Source of the DNA: Dendrolimus kikuchii
Taxonomy: Eukaryota; Arthropoda; Insecta; Lepidoptera; Lasiocampidae
Length of the DNA: 64,000 nt
Assembly: GCA_019925095.2 (NCBI GenBank)
Contig: CM034389.1
Location: 17,223,435-17,287,434, forward strand
Direction of reading: 5' to 3'
Below the pieces are notes generated by a model. That model saw only the letters and a list, made by a program, of their open reading frames with translations. It did not search any database and was not told where the DNA came from. Made by a program: the position numbers and the translations under genes. Positions 24,239 through 37,914 of this stretch are shown here, in pieces (the stretch's first letter is position 1; each line of letters begins with the position of its first letter).

Positions 24239-26019
24239 ATATGTTGGATGTTTTCTGTTATATCTTTACTCGAGTAGCCCCCAGCGAAGTGGGCACGGGA
24301 AGAGGTGTTTTTCCCATGGGCAATTATATATTGGCTTATCTCGAGTAAAGCCCAACGAAGTGGGCATGGGTCTGCTAGTATAATAATATGTTAATAAGTT
24401 ATTGTGTTAATCACGTATGAACATAACTAAAACATAGAATTGATTTGTAGATGTAAATTGTCATTTTGCTACTCTATATATACCCTTGTACCATCATAGT
24501 TATGAACGTCTTTGGGCGAAGTTCAGCTTATTTGTGTGCAATATCTTATCTGGAACTTATTCGTTGAACGAGATCCACTCTGAATGTAAACAAATACTTG
24601 ACGGTTATGGATAGCATAAGCGCCTGTCACAAAATAACGACCAAAACTCGTGGTATATATGAAAACATCATTGAAAGTCAAAATAGCTTATTTACCTTCT
24701 CCTATTGAAGAATTGCTTGTGAGGCTTTCATCTTATTATTATGAAACCTGGTATAATGTAGAGTTTATTATACTTATATACTTTTGAAATATTTAAATGT
24801 CGTGTTAAAATAACCGTGTTTCTTACCACTTTTTAGCGTAGTATTCCAGTGGTGTACAAGAGACTATTGTCTGTTTCTTTTTTTGTTTGTGACCTCCAAA
24901 CATGATCTTAAATTTAATTTAAATAAAAACTGCTATATTTTAATAACTATTTTAAACCCTTATGCTAGACAGAAACATGATTGTCCTAATATTATAATAA
25001 ATGTGAGTTAAATTATAAACAGTATCATAATTTTTATAACGACTACTGTTTAGTAAAATGTTTCAAATGTGTAAAATGAATCTGGATAATTAATGAATGC
25101 CTTGACATTGCGAATGTGGTGAAATGACCGATCGATACAGGCAACGCGTCATTTAAGAGCAATGTCGACGGCCTTGAGTCCGAGCACGGTTCAAGGCTTG
25201 TTAATGTTACAAGTAGTAGGTAGGTACCTACCAATTTAAATACTAGCAGCGGTCATTAACTTCCAAAATCACAATTATAAATATAGATAGATCACGTTCT
25301 TATCCGGTCAATTGCCTGTATTGGAACAATTTGGCTTGCAAATGTTTTCATCCTATGCCTAATGAATGTTTGGTTGAAACAAACTGAATAGCGTTTTATT
25401 TAGTCATTATTATTATAAATAAATAATGTTATCGCAAACCAATAAGTTGAGTTCAGCTTAATGCTCACAAAATGTGTTATTTATAATGTGATGTTTAATC
25501 GGAGCCAAGTTTTTATGAGCGTTTCAGATTATTTGCAGAATCCTGCGCAGTACCTAAGTTTGTATGGAAAAGCGTCTATGCCGCAGCCATTTCTTGCTAA
25601 TACCGCTCATAAAATCTGGCGCAAACTTTGTTCCTAGGCTTTTACCCTGAAGGTTGAAATCTTTTTTATATTGCGTATTAATAACTATACAAAAATATAA
25701 GGAAAACTTCAAAAAATAGGCAATAAAGTAATAGAGATATAAGAAGAGTTGTGAAAGAAATATCCTACAACTTTAAATTAATAATTCAAATATAATAAGG
25801 CAGATAAATAACAAGTTCTACATTATTGGTACAGTCAGAGGTAATTTTATAATAAATAAAAAATGTTCTTTTTCATTAAACGTTAAAAGTACTGTTTTTA
25901 AGTTTCTCCAAACTTAGATTATTAACGGAACGTCTATGTTATTGTAAATAATTATGCATGTTCCGTCATGCCTGGCATTATTTAGAAACCCTTATGTTAT
26001 CATCTGTGCAGGAACGGAG

Positions 26020-26300
26020 AAATAATACAATTTCCTGCGGCCGGGCGGCCTGTCGTAAGAGGCAACTTAACAACCCACAGCCAGTTGGTAGGGCATTTGC
26101 CCGACTGGATGGCTACCACCCCTAGTCTAAAATATGTCGCCATAACAACCTTGAGTTGTGTTCCGGCATTACTGACCAGGTTCCAGTCTCCCTTAAGAGA
26201 GCAGCAGTGCATTTGTAGCAATTTTGTTGCAAATGTCCATAGGCGATGGTAACCCCTTTCCATCAAGTGGGCCGTCTGCCTGTCTGCTGATCTCCTGCAA
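26020..26300 (-). repeat. Interspersed repeat, inverted copy of 23865-24060
   Basis: Longer copy of the same repeat, beginning CTGCGGCCGGGCGGCCTGTC. It includes about 80 bases (GACTGGATGGCTACCACC to ACCAGGTTCCAGTCTCCC) not present in the first copy. Confidence 0.7.
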
Positions 26301-26537
26301 TTAAAAAAAAATCGTCATGTCGAACTGTCCGTCTGTCTGTGCATGTCGCAGACATTTTTCGCGAATACTACTGGATAGTACATAAATTATATTGTACAGG
26401 AAGGTGTAATCTGTATAGAACTAAAAAGTTATGTACTGAAGTCGCGAAAAAATAAAGGTTGGGGGTGGCCGCCGTGGCGGTGTAACTACTGGTTGATTAT
26501 TTTCAATGTACTTTCATATAAGCCACACAGTCGTGTC

Positions 26538-26628
26538 ATCATTAAGAAATACCCTTATGTTTTTTAAGATCTGACTGGCGATACCCCAGTCAGATCTTAA
26601 CAAAACATAACCATGTTCCTTGATGATG
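26538..26628. repeat. Fold-back hairpin, about 42-bp arms
   Basis: CATCATTAAGAAATACCCTT...TAAGATCTGACTGG is followed by a seven-base loop and CCAGTCAGATCTTA...GATGATG. The arms pair almost throughout. One arm is also found alone at 6787-6840, so it belongs to a small mobile family. Confidence 0.75.
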
Positions 26629-27016
26629 TTTTAAAGAAGTCGTAAAATAGGTGGTAAAATATTAGCTATCAAATCGTGAAAATTTGTCCCATCTTCCCAC
26701 TAGTTTTTAAACTGTGAAGTGAAAAATTCTGAAAAATCAAGTTAATAAATCTTATAAAATTCTTTCAACGAATATTGTTGAGAACAACATCCATTGAGTA
26801 ATTTTTAAAATGTGGGGTATTTGGATTTAATGTTTTTTTATTATTACGTAGGCAATTAACGGAAACAGTCAACGTTTACCGCCTCCATGGAACTCTTCAT
26901 TATGCGCGGACTGCCATGCGCTTACCTAATTTATTTTATTTAGTTTAAAACCAATTCTGCTACGCTTAAATAATATAATGTACATAATTAAACTGTTTCG
27001 AAATTACACAGTATAA

Positions 27017-27253
<237 letters not shown>

Positions 27254-27284
27254 TAAATTTAATATTTATATTATAATTTATAAA

Positions 27285-27960
27285 ATTCTATACATGCCGT
27301 GTCTGTAAATTAAAGCTATTTAAAAAAACAACTGGCGTAGACTATAAACGATGGAGAATACGATGCAATTTTTTTTAGATTTCTTTTCTGTTTGTGTTTG
27401 TTCTGGATTCACGTAAAAACTACTGGGCCGATTTCGATGCGGTTTTCGTTGATCGACAGCCAATTCTTCAATTTAAAGTCTGCGCTACTTTTTAACCTAG
27501 GAATCCGGCGGGAATTTTTCTGGGAATGATTTAATGTGACCAGATTTTAAACAAATCAAATTCCAATGTGATTTTTTTTTACTGATCGATAGCAAATTTT
27601 ATGTAATAAAATGTGTGATATTTTTCATTCCGGGAATCCCTCGGGAATTTTCCCGGGAGCCGTTTGAAGTTGTTTGGGTGCATAAAAATTAGCTCATTCC
27701 GACACAGTTTTTACTAAAACGATAGCTTACATTCTTTTTCAAATGCTACGATACTTGGTGTCCCGAAAATCTCGAGGGAATTTTCCCATGTATGGTACAA
27801 ATTAGTTAGATTGCATAATTATTAGCTAATTTCGATACGATTTCATTAAAACTTTGGCTTAAGTCCTTTTTTAAGTGATGCTTTATATTTCGGGAATCAC
27901 GCTAAAATTTTCCCGGGAGTGTTATTCGTTATATTACTTCAAATCAGCTTGGCTTCGACT
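27285..27960 (+). mobile_element. Helitron-like family B copy (3' end lost)
   Basis: Shares GCCGTGTCTGTAAATTAAAG, CACGTAAAAACTACTGGGCC and GATTTCGATGCGGTTTTCG with copies at 10640 and 35485. It lacks their CCTAGT end and carries two further TTTTCCCGGGAG-type blocks. Confidence 0.55.
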
Positions 27961-28014
27961 CACCTTTATGCTGGGCAGTTGTCTAGATTATATGGACTTA
28001 GTTTCTTTGTTATT

Positions 28015-28120
28015 ATTATATTATATGTAAAAAACCGAATTAAGATTTTATGTAAGTAAAATAAAGCCACCGCCCAGGACTTCTTGACACGCGGCGTAGC
28101 CGCGTGGCAAACTCGAGTCA
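28015..28120. repeat. Shared hairpin-tailed fragment (partner 32150-32255)
   Basis: Contains ATGTAAAAAACCGAATTAAG and a CACGCGGCGTAGCCGCGTG hairpin. The inverse of the first part occurs at 32203-32250. Probably the end of another Helitron-like element. Confidence 0.4.
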
Positions 28121-28399
28121 ATAGATAAAATCGGAAGTGTTTGTCTGTGATTTCAACACAAATGCCAATATTTAAAATATAAATGCTACTTATTGGATCC
28201 ATACTCTTTAATCGCCGATTTTAGGATTTTTGTCGATCAGTGTCTGAAAGTTTGTCTCAAATAGAGTCCGAAATGGCTCAACAGATTTCAATATCTTAAA
28301 TTTTCGTGTATATCTATGGTCCATTTCCATATATTGCAGGATCCGTAGATGTGAATATTTGTCCCGCGTAAACTTACTCACGGGCACACCTAATAATAC

Positions 28400-29731
<1,332 letters not shown>

Positions 29732-30151
29732 TGAAATCATATCAAATACAGTTTAGGGTGCAAGATAAGTCCATTAAATTCTTAAACACAGAAAAATAAT
29801 TTCTATTTTTTTTTACCATATATTTTTTATTTAAATCAAACCGAGAATCTTTACATATATCAGTAGAGCTTTACACAAATTATAATTCCGCCTGGCAGTT
29901 TTCGTTTGCGCGGTAAAGACAGATCGGTTTTTGACATGTAAATAATCCCTATTGAACTTTATTCGCAAGTATAAAAGGCAGTGTTGCTTGCTATGCATTC
30001 GTAGCTCTGTCCTGCTTACACGATTTATATGTTGTGGTGTGCTATTAAAATTGGTCTACTGTGCGGGTACATCGGGAAGAATTATTAGTTGTGTAAAGCT
30101 ATAATATAACTTTTATATATAAAAGTGTGTAATATTGTCGCCATTGTACAG

Positions 30152-30315
30152 GGTGTAAGTAATGGTTGCGAGGAAGGCGAGGGCAGTGGGAAGCGGCACT
30201 TGAGCGCCCCTCCGACGCGGCAGCCCACCCCCGATCTGCTCAACGGCAACAGCAACCACAGCACTGGCTCACTGCCCGAGCGCAGGCGCAAAGTGCCACG
30301 GCCTAGGCCTGTCAG
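30152..30315 (+). CDS. Dot1: DOT1 exon: basic region after the core
   Basis: Acceptor TTGTACAG keeps phase 0. The frame reads GVSNGCEEGEGSGKRHLSAP, ...LLNGNSNHSTG, ...ERRRKVPRPRPV and ends in phase 2 at GTATTA. It occupies the place of the lysine-rich nucleosome-binding stretch after the human catalytic domain. It is rich in C/G-ending codons compared with the intron around it. Exon edges are inferred from phase continuity on both sides. Confidence 0.82.
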
Positions 30316-30856
30316 GTATTATTAGTTTTCATCCATGATAAATTAAACAACTACTCTCGTTGTAGTCCCATGGTAACCAAGTCAGGATCTCATGAGTGGA
30401 TCGGATCGCGATTTCTTCGTCATATTTAAGTCTATTTTGTTTTTTTTTTCTTTATTCGAAAGTATGCATACGGACAGACGGTTCTTTGGTCACCAACTCA
30501 GGATCTGATGAGTGGATCCCAGAGAAATTGAGAATTATCCTTAAGGAGCTGATTTGTTGATCGCAAAGAAATCGAGAGCAACTCATAAAGAGCATATACA
30601 ATAAAGAGTGAGATTGCAAATTTGTATATGCGTGCCAGTTGTACAATTTCTGCAGCTGCTTAATATATTATTTCTAAAGCCATTGAAGTACTTGCACACC
30701 TAAAATGTAAAAAATATTTTGAAGTGATAACCGCTACGTTACGGTGCCAGTCTGTCTGGCTTCCCTATCTCTCACGCATACGGCAGCGGTAGGCAGGCTC
30801 CTCCTCTCTCACTCTAACCCACAGCACTAGCCGTATTTCGATAATTAGATTAAATA

Positions 30857-31205
30857 ATGATAATAATATACATACATACATACATGACTTCACGCCAGTT
30901 CCCTTGCGGGGTAGGCACGAACAACAGAGTGCCATTTAGGCTTATTCTTACACACCTCACTTGCCTCTTTGACATTCATAACTCTTGTCATGCAAGCTCG
31001 TCTGTTCTTAAGGCTCCTGACATCACCTTCTGGCTAGTACACAATCAATATGATCATGGAAGGTGTGCCGTGGCCTTCCACGACTTCTGCTTCCATCTAC
31101 TTTTGCATTGTATATCTGTTTAGTCATTCTTTCATCATGCATTCTTTCCACATGCCCGAACCACCGGAGCATTCCTTTCCTTACCTTCACACCGTCGGTG
31201 CCGAT
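30857..31205 (-). pseudogene. RTE-like LINE reverse-transcriptase tail
   Basis: On the minus strand the block reads GDVRSLKNRRACMTRVMNVK, ...VCKNKPKWHSVVRAYPARE. It is preceded, in other frames, by a FGHVER.H-like block (CCGGTGGTTCGGGCATGTGG). This is the typical C-terminus of a lepidopteran RTE-like LINE. The 3' end (plus-strand left side) passes into a (CATA)n run, as RTE elements often do. It is frameshifted and truncated. Confidence 0.7.
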
Positions 31206-31301
31206 AAACCATAAAAGAACAGCAACAAATTTCCAAATATAGTAATTTCTATGTTTTACTTGACACCGACTTTTAGATGTTGTAGAAAGAAGTAAATAAT
31301 A

Positions 31302-31669
31302 GGTTGAGGAAAAAGTCTTTTCGCATATAGTATGTATGAACTTGTAATAAGATCTCTTTGGCTATACCATTTGTATCTGGCTGGGTTTGGTATCATTAAA
31401 AAGTTTTAATTTTAAAGAAGACAATTCCAAATTCAAATTAGGAAAATGTGTGATTTTCATTTGTTTTTCTTATTGTTAAAATGAGTGAATCTAATGAAGA
31501 AATTCGATACATTTTAAAATTTTACTACAAAAAAGGTAAAAATGCAACACAAGCCGCGAAAAAAATTTGTGGTGTTTATGGACCTAATGCAGTATCTGTG
31601 AGAGTAGCGCAAATTTGGTTTAAGCGTTTTCAATCCGGAAATTTTGATATCAAAGATGCACGTCGCCAA
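31302..31669 (+). pseudogene. Mariner family M1, copy C (5' part only)
   Basis: After TA the element begins GGTTGAGGAAAAAGTCTTTT, the M1 terminal repeat. From ATG 31481 the transposase N-terminus is open: MSESNEEIRYILKFYYKKGK..., QIWFKRFQSGNFDIKDARR, the paired helix-turn-helix DNA-binding region. The reading then passes into the fused neighbour. Copies A and B have broken frames in this region, so this is the best-preserved N-terminus of the family in the window. Confidence 0.85.
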
Positions 31670-32138
31670 TCTGCAGTACATGCTGAATATCTTGATACGT
31701 AACTTGCCTATTGTCTTGGATTAAATTTTGCACTGCTAGCACGTTTTCTTCCGTGACAGCCGTCAAAGGGCGACCACTTTTTTCTTCATCCCCCAAAATT
31801 AGTCAACCGCGCTTGAATTCGTTGTACTCACGATACACGGTTGCCTTGGAAGGGCTTTCATTCATGAATGCCATTTGAAGTCTATCGTATGATTCGTTCG
31901 GTTTCAGGCGACACTTGAAACCCTAAAAAATCATAGCGCGAAAATATTCCCGGCGCAGATCCATTTTTCAATGAGACACGATAATTTAAATTAGCTCGCA
32001 AACAATGTGGAGGGAAATTTTTAAATTGGAACGTACCTATTTTTAGTTATAAATAATCATATTTTTTTTAATAAATTGTAACTGGCCAGTCTCTCATACA
32101 TAAAAACTTTTTTTCGCAATATTTTCTGAGTGGCCTGG
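31670..32138 (-). pseudogene. Different mariner family M2, 5' part, fused head-to-head to M1
   Basis: On the minus strand the frame reads MDLRREYFRAMIF, stop, GFKCRLKPNESYDRLQMAF, ...SPSKATVYREYNEFKRG, ...SGRPLTAVTEENVLAV, ...RQVTYQDIQHVLQIG. This is the N-terminus of another mariner transposase subfamily. Its outer end (CCAGGCCACTCAGAAAATAT on the minus strand) is next to TA. Only the 5' third is present and joins M1 copy C near 31669. Confidence 0.75.
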
Positions 32139-32308
32139 TATAGTGCACTAGTTCTCCCCGCTGCTACGCCGCATGTTAATTAATCTCTAGGCAGTAGGTA
32201 TATTTTACTTACACAAAAACTTAATTCGGTTTTTACATATAAGAATGTTTCAAGCCGATACTAATCCTTTACAAGTGTCTTATTACCCCTTTGAATTTGA
32301 GTAATTTA

Positions 32309-32746
32309 TTGTTAGCGCTAATCTCTTTGTACACGCCGCCTTAACACGTCATAACACCTTCTTTCCTCTATTGATATTTCATGCGAATACTTAGACGCCA
32401 TTAAGCTGACCATTTAACGATTTCAAGAACCAGTAGACAGAATGTTGCTAGGAGACCATGTCTAATTTACAAATGGATGAGGGTCGGTCACTCGGGAAAT
32501 GCGCTAGTCGTGTTCTGATTGCGAAGAAGGCGTTACCTAGTGCACTTTCGGAGCGAGTATCTTATAACGACGAACTTTGCGCGATTTATGTGATAATGAT
32601 TTTCTGCCCTATTGGATTGGTTTTATTGTATTCGGCTATACTTGTAAGAACTGTGAATTACGCATGTGTAGTTCTAATAAACATTGTGGTAATTCCAACG
32701 GCATTTTCAAATTTACATCCTACAAACCCCGTACAAATTCGTAACA
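32309..32746 (+). mobile_element. LTR-like fragment
   Basis: The end shares GTAGTTCTAATAAAC, AATTCCAACGGCATTTT and TTCGTAACA with the LTR at 28400-28933, and a TGTTAGCG about 440 bases upstream could be its start. The left half does not align clearly with that LTR and no target duplication is visible, so the left edge is uncertain. Confidence 0.5.
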
Positions 32747-33350
32747 ATAATAACAAATAAAGTAAGTCCATATAGTCTAGAAACTGTCCAGCAAAACATA
32801 CACATGAGTCAACCTGATTTGAAGTAATACAATAAAAGACAAATGTTGTTTATGACAATGTAGGTATTTGTTAGTGAATTGAAAAAACGCGATTGCAGCG
32901 CTATCTATTTCACTAATCCATCCATAGAAACGACATCATTTATCGGGATAAAACGCATCCTAAGTATTTACTCGGGTTATAAGCCAGCAATATGTCGAGT
33001 TTCATTCATATGTGTTCAGTAGTTTCCAAAAAAGATAAATAGATAGATAACACTTTATTGCTCATAATTACAATACTTCTTGGCAAAACAACAGGCGGCC
33101 TTATCGCTAAAAGCGATCTCTTCCACGCAACCCAGCTTAAAATAAATTCTTAACTAATCTGGCGATGTAGGTGGAGCAGAAAAAAGATAGGACCGTAAAA
33201 TTTAAATATACATACTAACACTAATTTATAAATTTAATACATATATAAACATAGTAGTAATATATACACGATATACGTATATACAAAAAAAATCTAAATA
33301 AATATATTTGTTAACATTATATGAGGCAAACATTTTATATTAACATAATA

Positions 33351-34878
33351 GTTTGGGGAAAAAGTCTTTTCGCATATAGTGTGTATTAACTTGTAATAAG
33401 ATCTCTTTGGCTATACCATTTGTATCTGGCTGGTTTTGATATCATTAAAAAGTTTTAATTTTAAATAAGACAATTCAAATTAGGAAAATGTGTGATTTTG
33501 ATTTGTTTTTCTTATTGTTAAAATGAGTGAATCTAATGAAGAAATTCGATACATTTTAAAATTTTACTATAAAAAATGTAAAAATGCAACACAAGCCGCA
33601 AAAAAAAAATTGTGATGTTTATGGACCTAATGCAGTATCAAATTTGGTTTAAGCGTTTTCAATCCGGAAATTTTGATGTCAAAGATGCACGTCGCTCTGG
33701 TCGCCCTGTTACGGACAAAATTGATGCCATTTTTGAAAAAGTGGAGCAAGATCGGCATATTAGTAGTTACGATGTAGCTGGAGAACTGGGTATTGACCAC
33801 AAAACGGTTTTGGCGCATTTGAAAAAGCTGGGTACACAAAAAAGCTCGATATTTGAGTGCCTCAAGAGCTCACTGAAAGAAACCTAACGAACCGTGTACT
33901 CATTTGTGATTCTTTATTACGACGTAATGAAACCGATCCATTTTTGAAGAAGCTGATAACTGGTGCTGAAAAGTGGATCACGTACGACAAGAACGTGCGA
34001 AAAAGAACGTGGTCAAAGGCCGGTCAGGCTTCACTGACTGTGGCGAAATCGTTTTTCTTTTTTGGCCAGGGGAAATCGGTTTGAGGACTAAGCCGCGACA
34101 GGCACAGAAGCCTGGGGGGATGTTCGCGACCCGTGTGAGTGTGTGGGATTCGCCAGATCGGGGGTGGCACTAGCGTGCCCGGTCAGAACCGGTGCCACGC
34201 TATTGCCACTCCCCGGTTAGGGATACCTACTAAAACCCCTGGGTGTTCCGTCCTGCGCCTTATACCAGGGCTACAGGAAATGGGCTGCCCGACTCCGCAG
34301 TGCTCTGGCAGACTGTGGCGAAACCTGGGTTAACTCGCAACAAGGTGATGCTGTGTGTATGGTGGGATTGGAAGGGCATGATTCATTATGAGTTGTTACC
34401 GCCAGGCAGGACCATCGATTCTGAACTGTACTGCGAACAACTGATGAGATTAAAGCAAAAAGTTGAGAGAAAGCGGCCGGAATTAATCAACAGAAGGGGT
34501 GTGGTTTTTCACTCTGATAACGCTAGACCTCACACATCTTTAGCCACTCAGCAAAAATTACGAGAGTTTGGCTGGGAGGTGTTAATGCATCCGCCGTATA
34601 GTCCTGACCTTGCACCTTCAGATTTTCACCTGTTTCGGTCTCTGCAGAATTCCTTAGGGAGTGTCAGGTTAACATCACGAGAGGACTGCCAAAACCACTT
34701 GTCGCAGTTTTTTGATCAGAAGCCCCAAAATTTGGCAATGGGATCACGTCCCTACCTACAAGATGGCAAAAGTTATCCAATAAAATGGCACCTACATACT
34801 TTAGTCAAATGTAAATAAACTTTATAAAAAAACCTTTTGAATTTTTATATAAAATGCAAAGAAACTTTTTCCTCAACC
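33351..34878 (+). pseudogene. Mariner family M1, copy A, with nested insertion
   Basis: Flanked by TA, it starts GTTTGGGGAAAAAGTCTTTT and ends in the matching inverted terminus CTTTTTCCTCAACC. The transposase frame is broken by an A-run frameshift near 33600, a 15-base loss near 33640, a frameshift near 33840 and the insertion at 34049-34310. The first catalytic Asp (GDEKW) is Ala here (GAEKW). The second (HSDNARPH) and third (SPDLAPSDFH, 34 residues apart) remain. Without the insert and its target duplication the element would be about 1253 bp, a normal mariner size. Confidence 0.9.
34049..34310 (-). mobile_element. Retroposon nested in mariner copy A
   Basis: The 262-bp insert is bracketed by a 13-bp duplication GACTGTGGCGAAA (34036-34048 and 34311-34323). 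On the minus strand it ends GGCCAAAAAAGAAAAACGA, an A-rich 3' tail. This orientation and the duplication show target-primed insertion. It carries paired GGTGGCACTAGCGTG / AGTGGCAATAGCGTGGCAC-like blocks. The parent LINE or SINE is not identified. Confidence 0.82.
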
Positions 34879-35484
34879 TAATATTTATGTTTTGATTTTT
34901 AGTATGAAGTCGATTTTGTTTTTCTTAAAAAAATAAAAATAAATTTAAAACATGTTTATTAAAAGTGTTCAGGTTTTTTTAAACAGTGTTGATGTCCTGT
35001 TACAAAAAAACTTAAACTAGTAATTGTATTTTCGTATCATTGTGTATTCGAATTTTTCATGGCTGTGAGTCGCTATGCAGACAAACTCAACCAAGATGAG
35101 AGACGAGATCATCTTTTATAATCTATATGCAGAACAGTTGGTGTATTAAAAATATACAATGTGTGTGGCAGCCCAAGAGACATGTTTTATATTCCCGATC
35201 TAAATCAGACTTGTGCTATGAATAGCATATAATTAAATTTTATGAGATTGATATCAGTAATACTCAGACCAGGCTAAAAAAGGAAAAGTTGCTTTTTCTC
35301 TTTGGGAAAATTTCTACTGCTTAATGCTCAGACCACTACACCATAGCAGTGTTTGGATATTTGATAGTCAAATGAGCAAAGGTACTTTTTATAATCATTC
35401 AAAAAGTCATGGAGTCCTTGTTTTGTACGTATGTACTGCATTATGGTGTCATAATTATAATGAGTCAAGTAGCTTATAAATCAT

Positions 35485-35994
35485 ATATAATATTATAAAA
35501 TTCTAAACAGGCCGTGTCTGTATATTGAAGCTATTATGAAGAAAACAACTGGAATACATTATATAAACGGTGGTAAACATAATGCCATTTTTTTAGATTT
35601 GTCTGTCTGTTTGTTCGCCATTCACGTAAAAACTACTGGGCCGATTTCGATGCGGTTTTCGCTGATCCGCAGCAAATTTTTTAGACTTAAAATCTGCGCT
35701 ACTTTTTATCACGGAAATCCCGCGGGATTTTTTCTGGGAATGATTTAAAATGATCAGATTAAAAAAAATCAATTCCGATGTAATTTTTCACTGCTTGATA
35801 ATAGCTAATGTTATGTAATAAAACATGTGATATTTTATCCCGCGAGAATTTTGCATATAAGTTAGCTTATTCCAACACACTTTTTCACTAAAACCATAGC
35901 TTACATTCTTTTTTAAATACTGTGGTACCTTGTGTTCCTGGAATGCCGCGGGAATTTCAAGTCAAGCGTGGACGAATTCGCGGGAATATCCTAG
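35485..35994 (+). mobile_element. Helitron-like family B, most complete copy
   Basis: Runs from TATAATATTATAAAATTCTA through CGTAAAAACTACTGGGCCGA to CGCGGGAATATC then CTAG (35991-35994) and T. The short open frame inside is not conserved among copies. Confidence 0.6.
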
Positions 35995-36204
35995 TCTTTA
36001 TATACAAAAATGAATGTTTGTCTGTATGTCCTTTATAGAGTCGTAAACTATACATTTGATCATGTGATGATCTTTAGCAGTTGTGGTGCATATGCCAAAG
36101 AAGGATTCTGAGTTGGTTCACAATTGGACCCGGGTAGGTGACGCTGCTGTCGGCATATCGATTGAAGCTTTTCCGGGCAAGTCGACGTCTGCCGGGACAG
36201 CTAG
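35995..36204 (+). mobile_element. Short Helitron-like element abutting family B
   Basis: Starts TCTTTATATACAAAAATGAA immediately after the CTAG of the preceding element. It ends CTGCCGGGACAG then CTAG (36201-36204) and T. It is 210 bp and noncoding. Confidence 0.5.
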
Positions 36205-36555
36205 TTAAAAATAAAAATAGCCTTTTTTCCACTAATTTGTTAATTTAATTTTTCTAACACATTGACAGCTGTCAAGTTTTCTCTTTGGCACAGGCCTCCT
36301 CCAGAATATTACATTTAGTGTGATCTCTCGTCACCCTTCTCGTTTTTTGGGAGACCATGTTCTTTTTCCGAAAAATATTTCTTATTAATTATTGTTCAAA
36401 CAGTAATTAAAGTTATTTCTATCATGCAGTTTTAAAAGTAACACGATAGCAAGGTATTTGAAGGTATTATTTTTTATGTTTATTGTTTAAGAATTTGGTA
36501 TAAGATATGTCAAATACCCAATTGGTAATGTTAATAATTAGTTGTACTGTATCAG

Positions 36556-36725
36556 GGGTGAGAACGGGCGCACGCGATCGCGCGCGGCCGTGGCGAAGCG
36601 GCGCGTGGCGCGGCGGTCGAGCGACGAAAGCGACGAGGAGTCGAGCGGCACGGACGACGCGCCGCCGGGCCCGGAGCCAGCGCCGCGCGAATGGGGCGCG
36701 CCGTGGGCTTCCTCTTCCGATTCGA
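36556..36725 (+). CDS. Dot1: DOT1 exon: Arg/Ser/acidic low-complexity region
   Basis: Acceptor GTATCAG. The first G completes the split Arg codon, then GENGRTRSRAAVAKRRVARR, SSDESDEESSG and PAPREWGAPWASSSDS follow to donor GTCAGT, leaving phase 1. CpG-rich coding sequence stands out sharply from the AT-rich flanks. A basic run followed by acidic serines suggests nuclear localisation and casein-kinase-2-type sites. The role is inferred. Confidence 0.85.
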
Positions 36726-37124
36726 GTCAGTTTCTATTTAATTACTGCTCTTCTGTTATCTTCTGCTTTGCAAGAGTCTCACTGGAATTTTCTTGTGACA
36801 TTTCCATTCAGAGAATAGTAGTGACCCTAAATAGAGGCAATTGAATTTCTTCTTATACTTCATTACTTATCTGTTTTTTAACATCAGTCAGTTTATATAT
36901 GCATAGGTTATGTTTAATTATAAACATACAAAATACTAATTATCATTTTTGTAAAATGTCAATTAGCATTTTGTAGAATCAAAAGTAACAAATACACCAT
37001 AAACTTGTTTAAAAAATAATAATTTGACAATGGCTTATCAGTGTTTTTGAGATATGGTATATTTTTGTTACACACTATTTATAGTTTTCTATAAGTACAC
37101 TAATTGAAAAATGAAAGCATGGAT

Positions 37125-37151
37125 GTCTTGAGTGTCATGGACACTCAAGAC
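37125..37151. repeat. Perfect 12-bp hairpin
   Basis: GTCTTGAGTGTC, loop ATG, GACACTCAAGAC. Isolated, in intron. Confidence 0.8.
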
Positions 37152-37914
37152 TTCCAGTTCGACATGACGTGTTATTAGTCTTTTTTCAAATCAGATTAAA
37201 ATGTTTTATTAATAAATATTGTTTTAATTATAATTGCTTAAATATATGTAATTTCTGTTTTGTTTTATTACTAGTCTCCAAAACAAAGGTTTTGTATTGT
37301 TGAGGTCCCAAAGATAATCATTTCTAGTGAATATTAAAAACTTTAAAATGTTAACAAATGTATACAGTCAGTCAGTCACTAAAGGAGCCAAACTCTCTTG
37401 TTTAGCAATGGATAGCTAAGAAATAGATAATTTCTCATACAAACAGGTATTGTACATGTAGCCCTGTGCAACATATTTGGAGATATCATTAATTTAGCGC
37501 ATAGTGTAGTAGTATATGAACCAGTACATTTGTACCTACTGATATGGTTCAAAATTTGAGAATGTAAATCTTCAAAAATTCTGTTGTGCTTACTACTCAC
37601 TCCTCAAATAATATGAAACATAAGAGGAAGGATGGAAAGTAAGACTTATGCTACGGCAGTACAATATCCATCTATGGGATATTCATATTACAAAGAGGGG
37701 ACAACATGACATATCACAGTATGACTGCCAGCTTCTACAAGCAAAATGAGGTGACCAAGGCTAATCACATTGACAAACATTTCTGAATTAGAAGTTTTGA
37801 TTGAACTTCATAGGTACAAATTGTAGTACATAAGAGGAAATGGCGCTTATCACTTCAAATGTATTGCCACGGTACAAAATACCTCGACTCAATTGAAGTG
37901 GAACATTATAATCT

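Larger units (their letters stand above)
23695..24378 (+). mobile_element. Helitron-like element with inserted repeat and 15-bp minisatellite
   Basis: Ends GTGGGCATGGGTCTGCTAGT with CTAG at 24375-24378. The phrase CCAGCGAAGTGGGCACGGG, repeated as CCAACGAAGTGGGCATGGG, forms its 3' region. The start is placed by the typical ATATAAATGTTAATGTAAGC and is approximate. It contains the repeat unit at 23865-24060 and the minisatellite at 24116-24238. Confidence 0.45.

Noticed and set aside
36542..36555. Start codon just before the 36556 exon
   Set aside because: The open frame begins in intron by chance; the exon starts at the acceptor and continues a split Arg codon.
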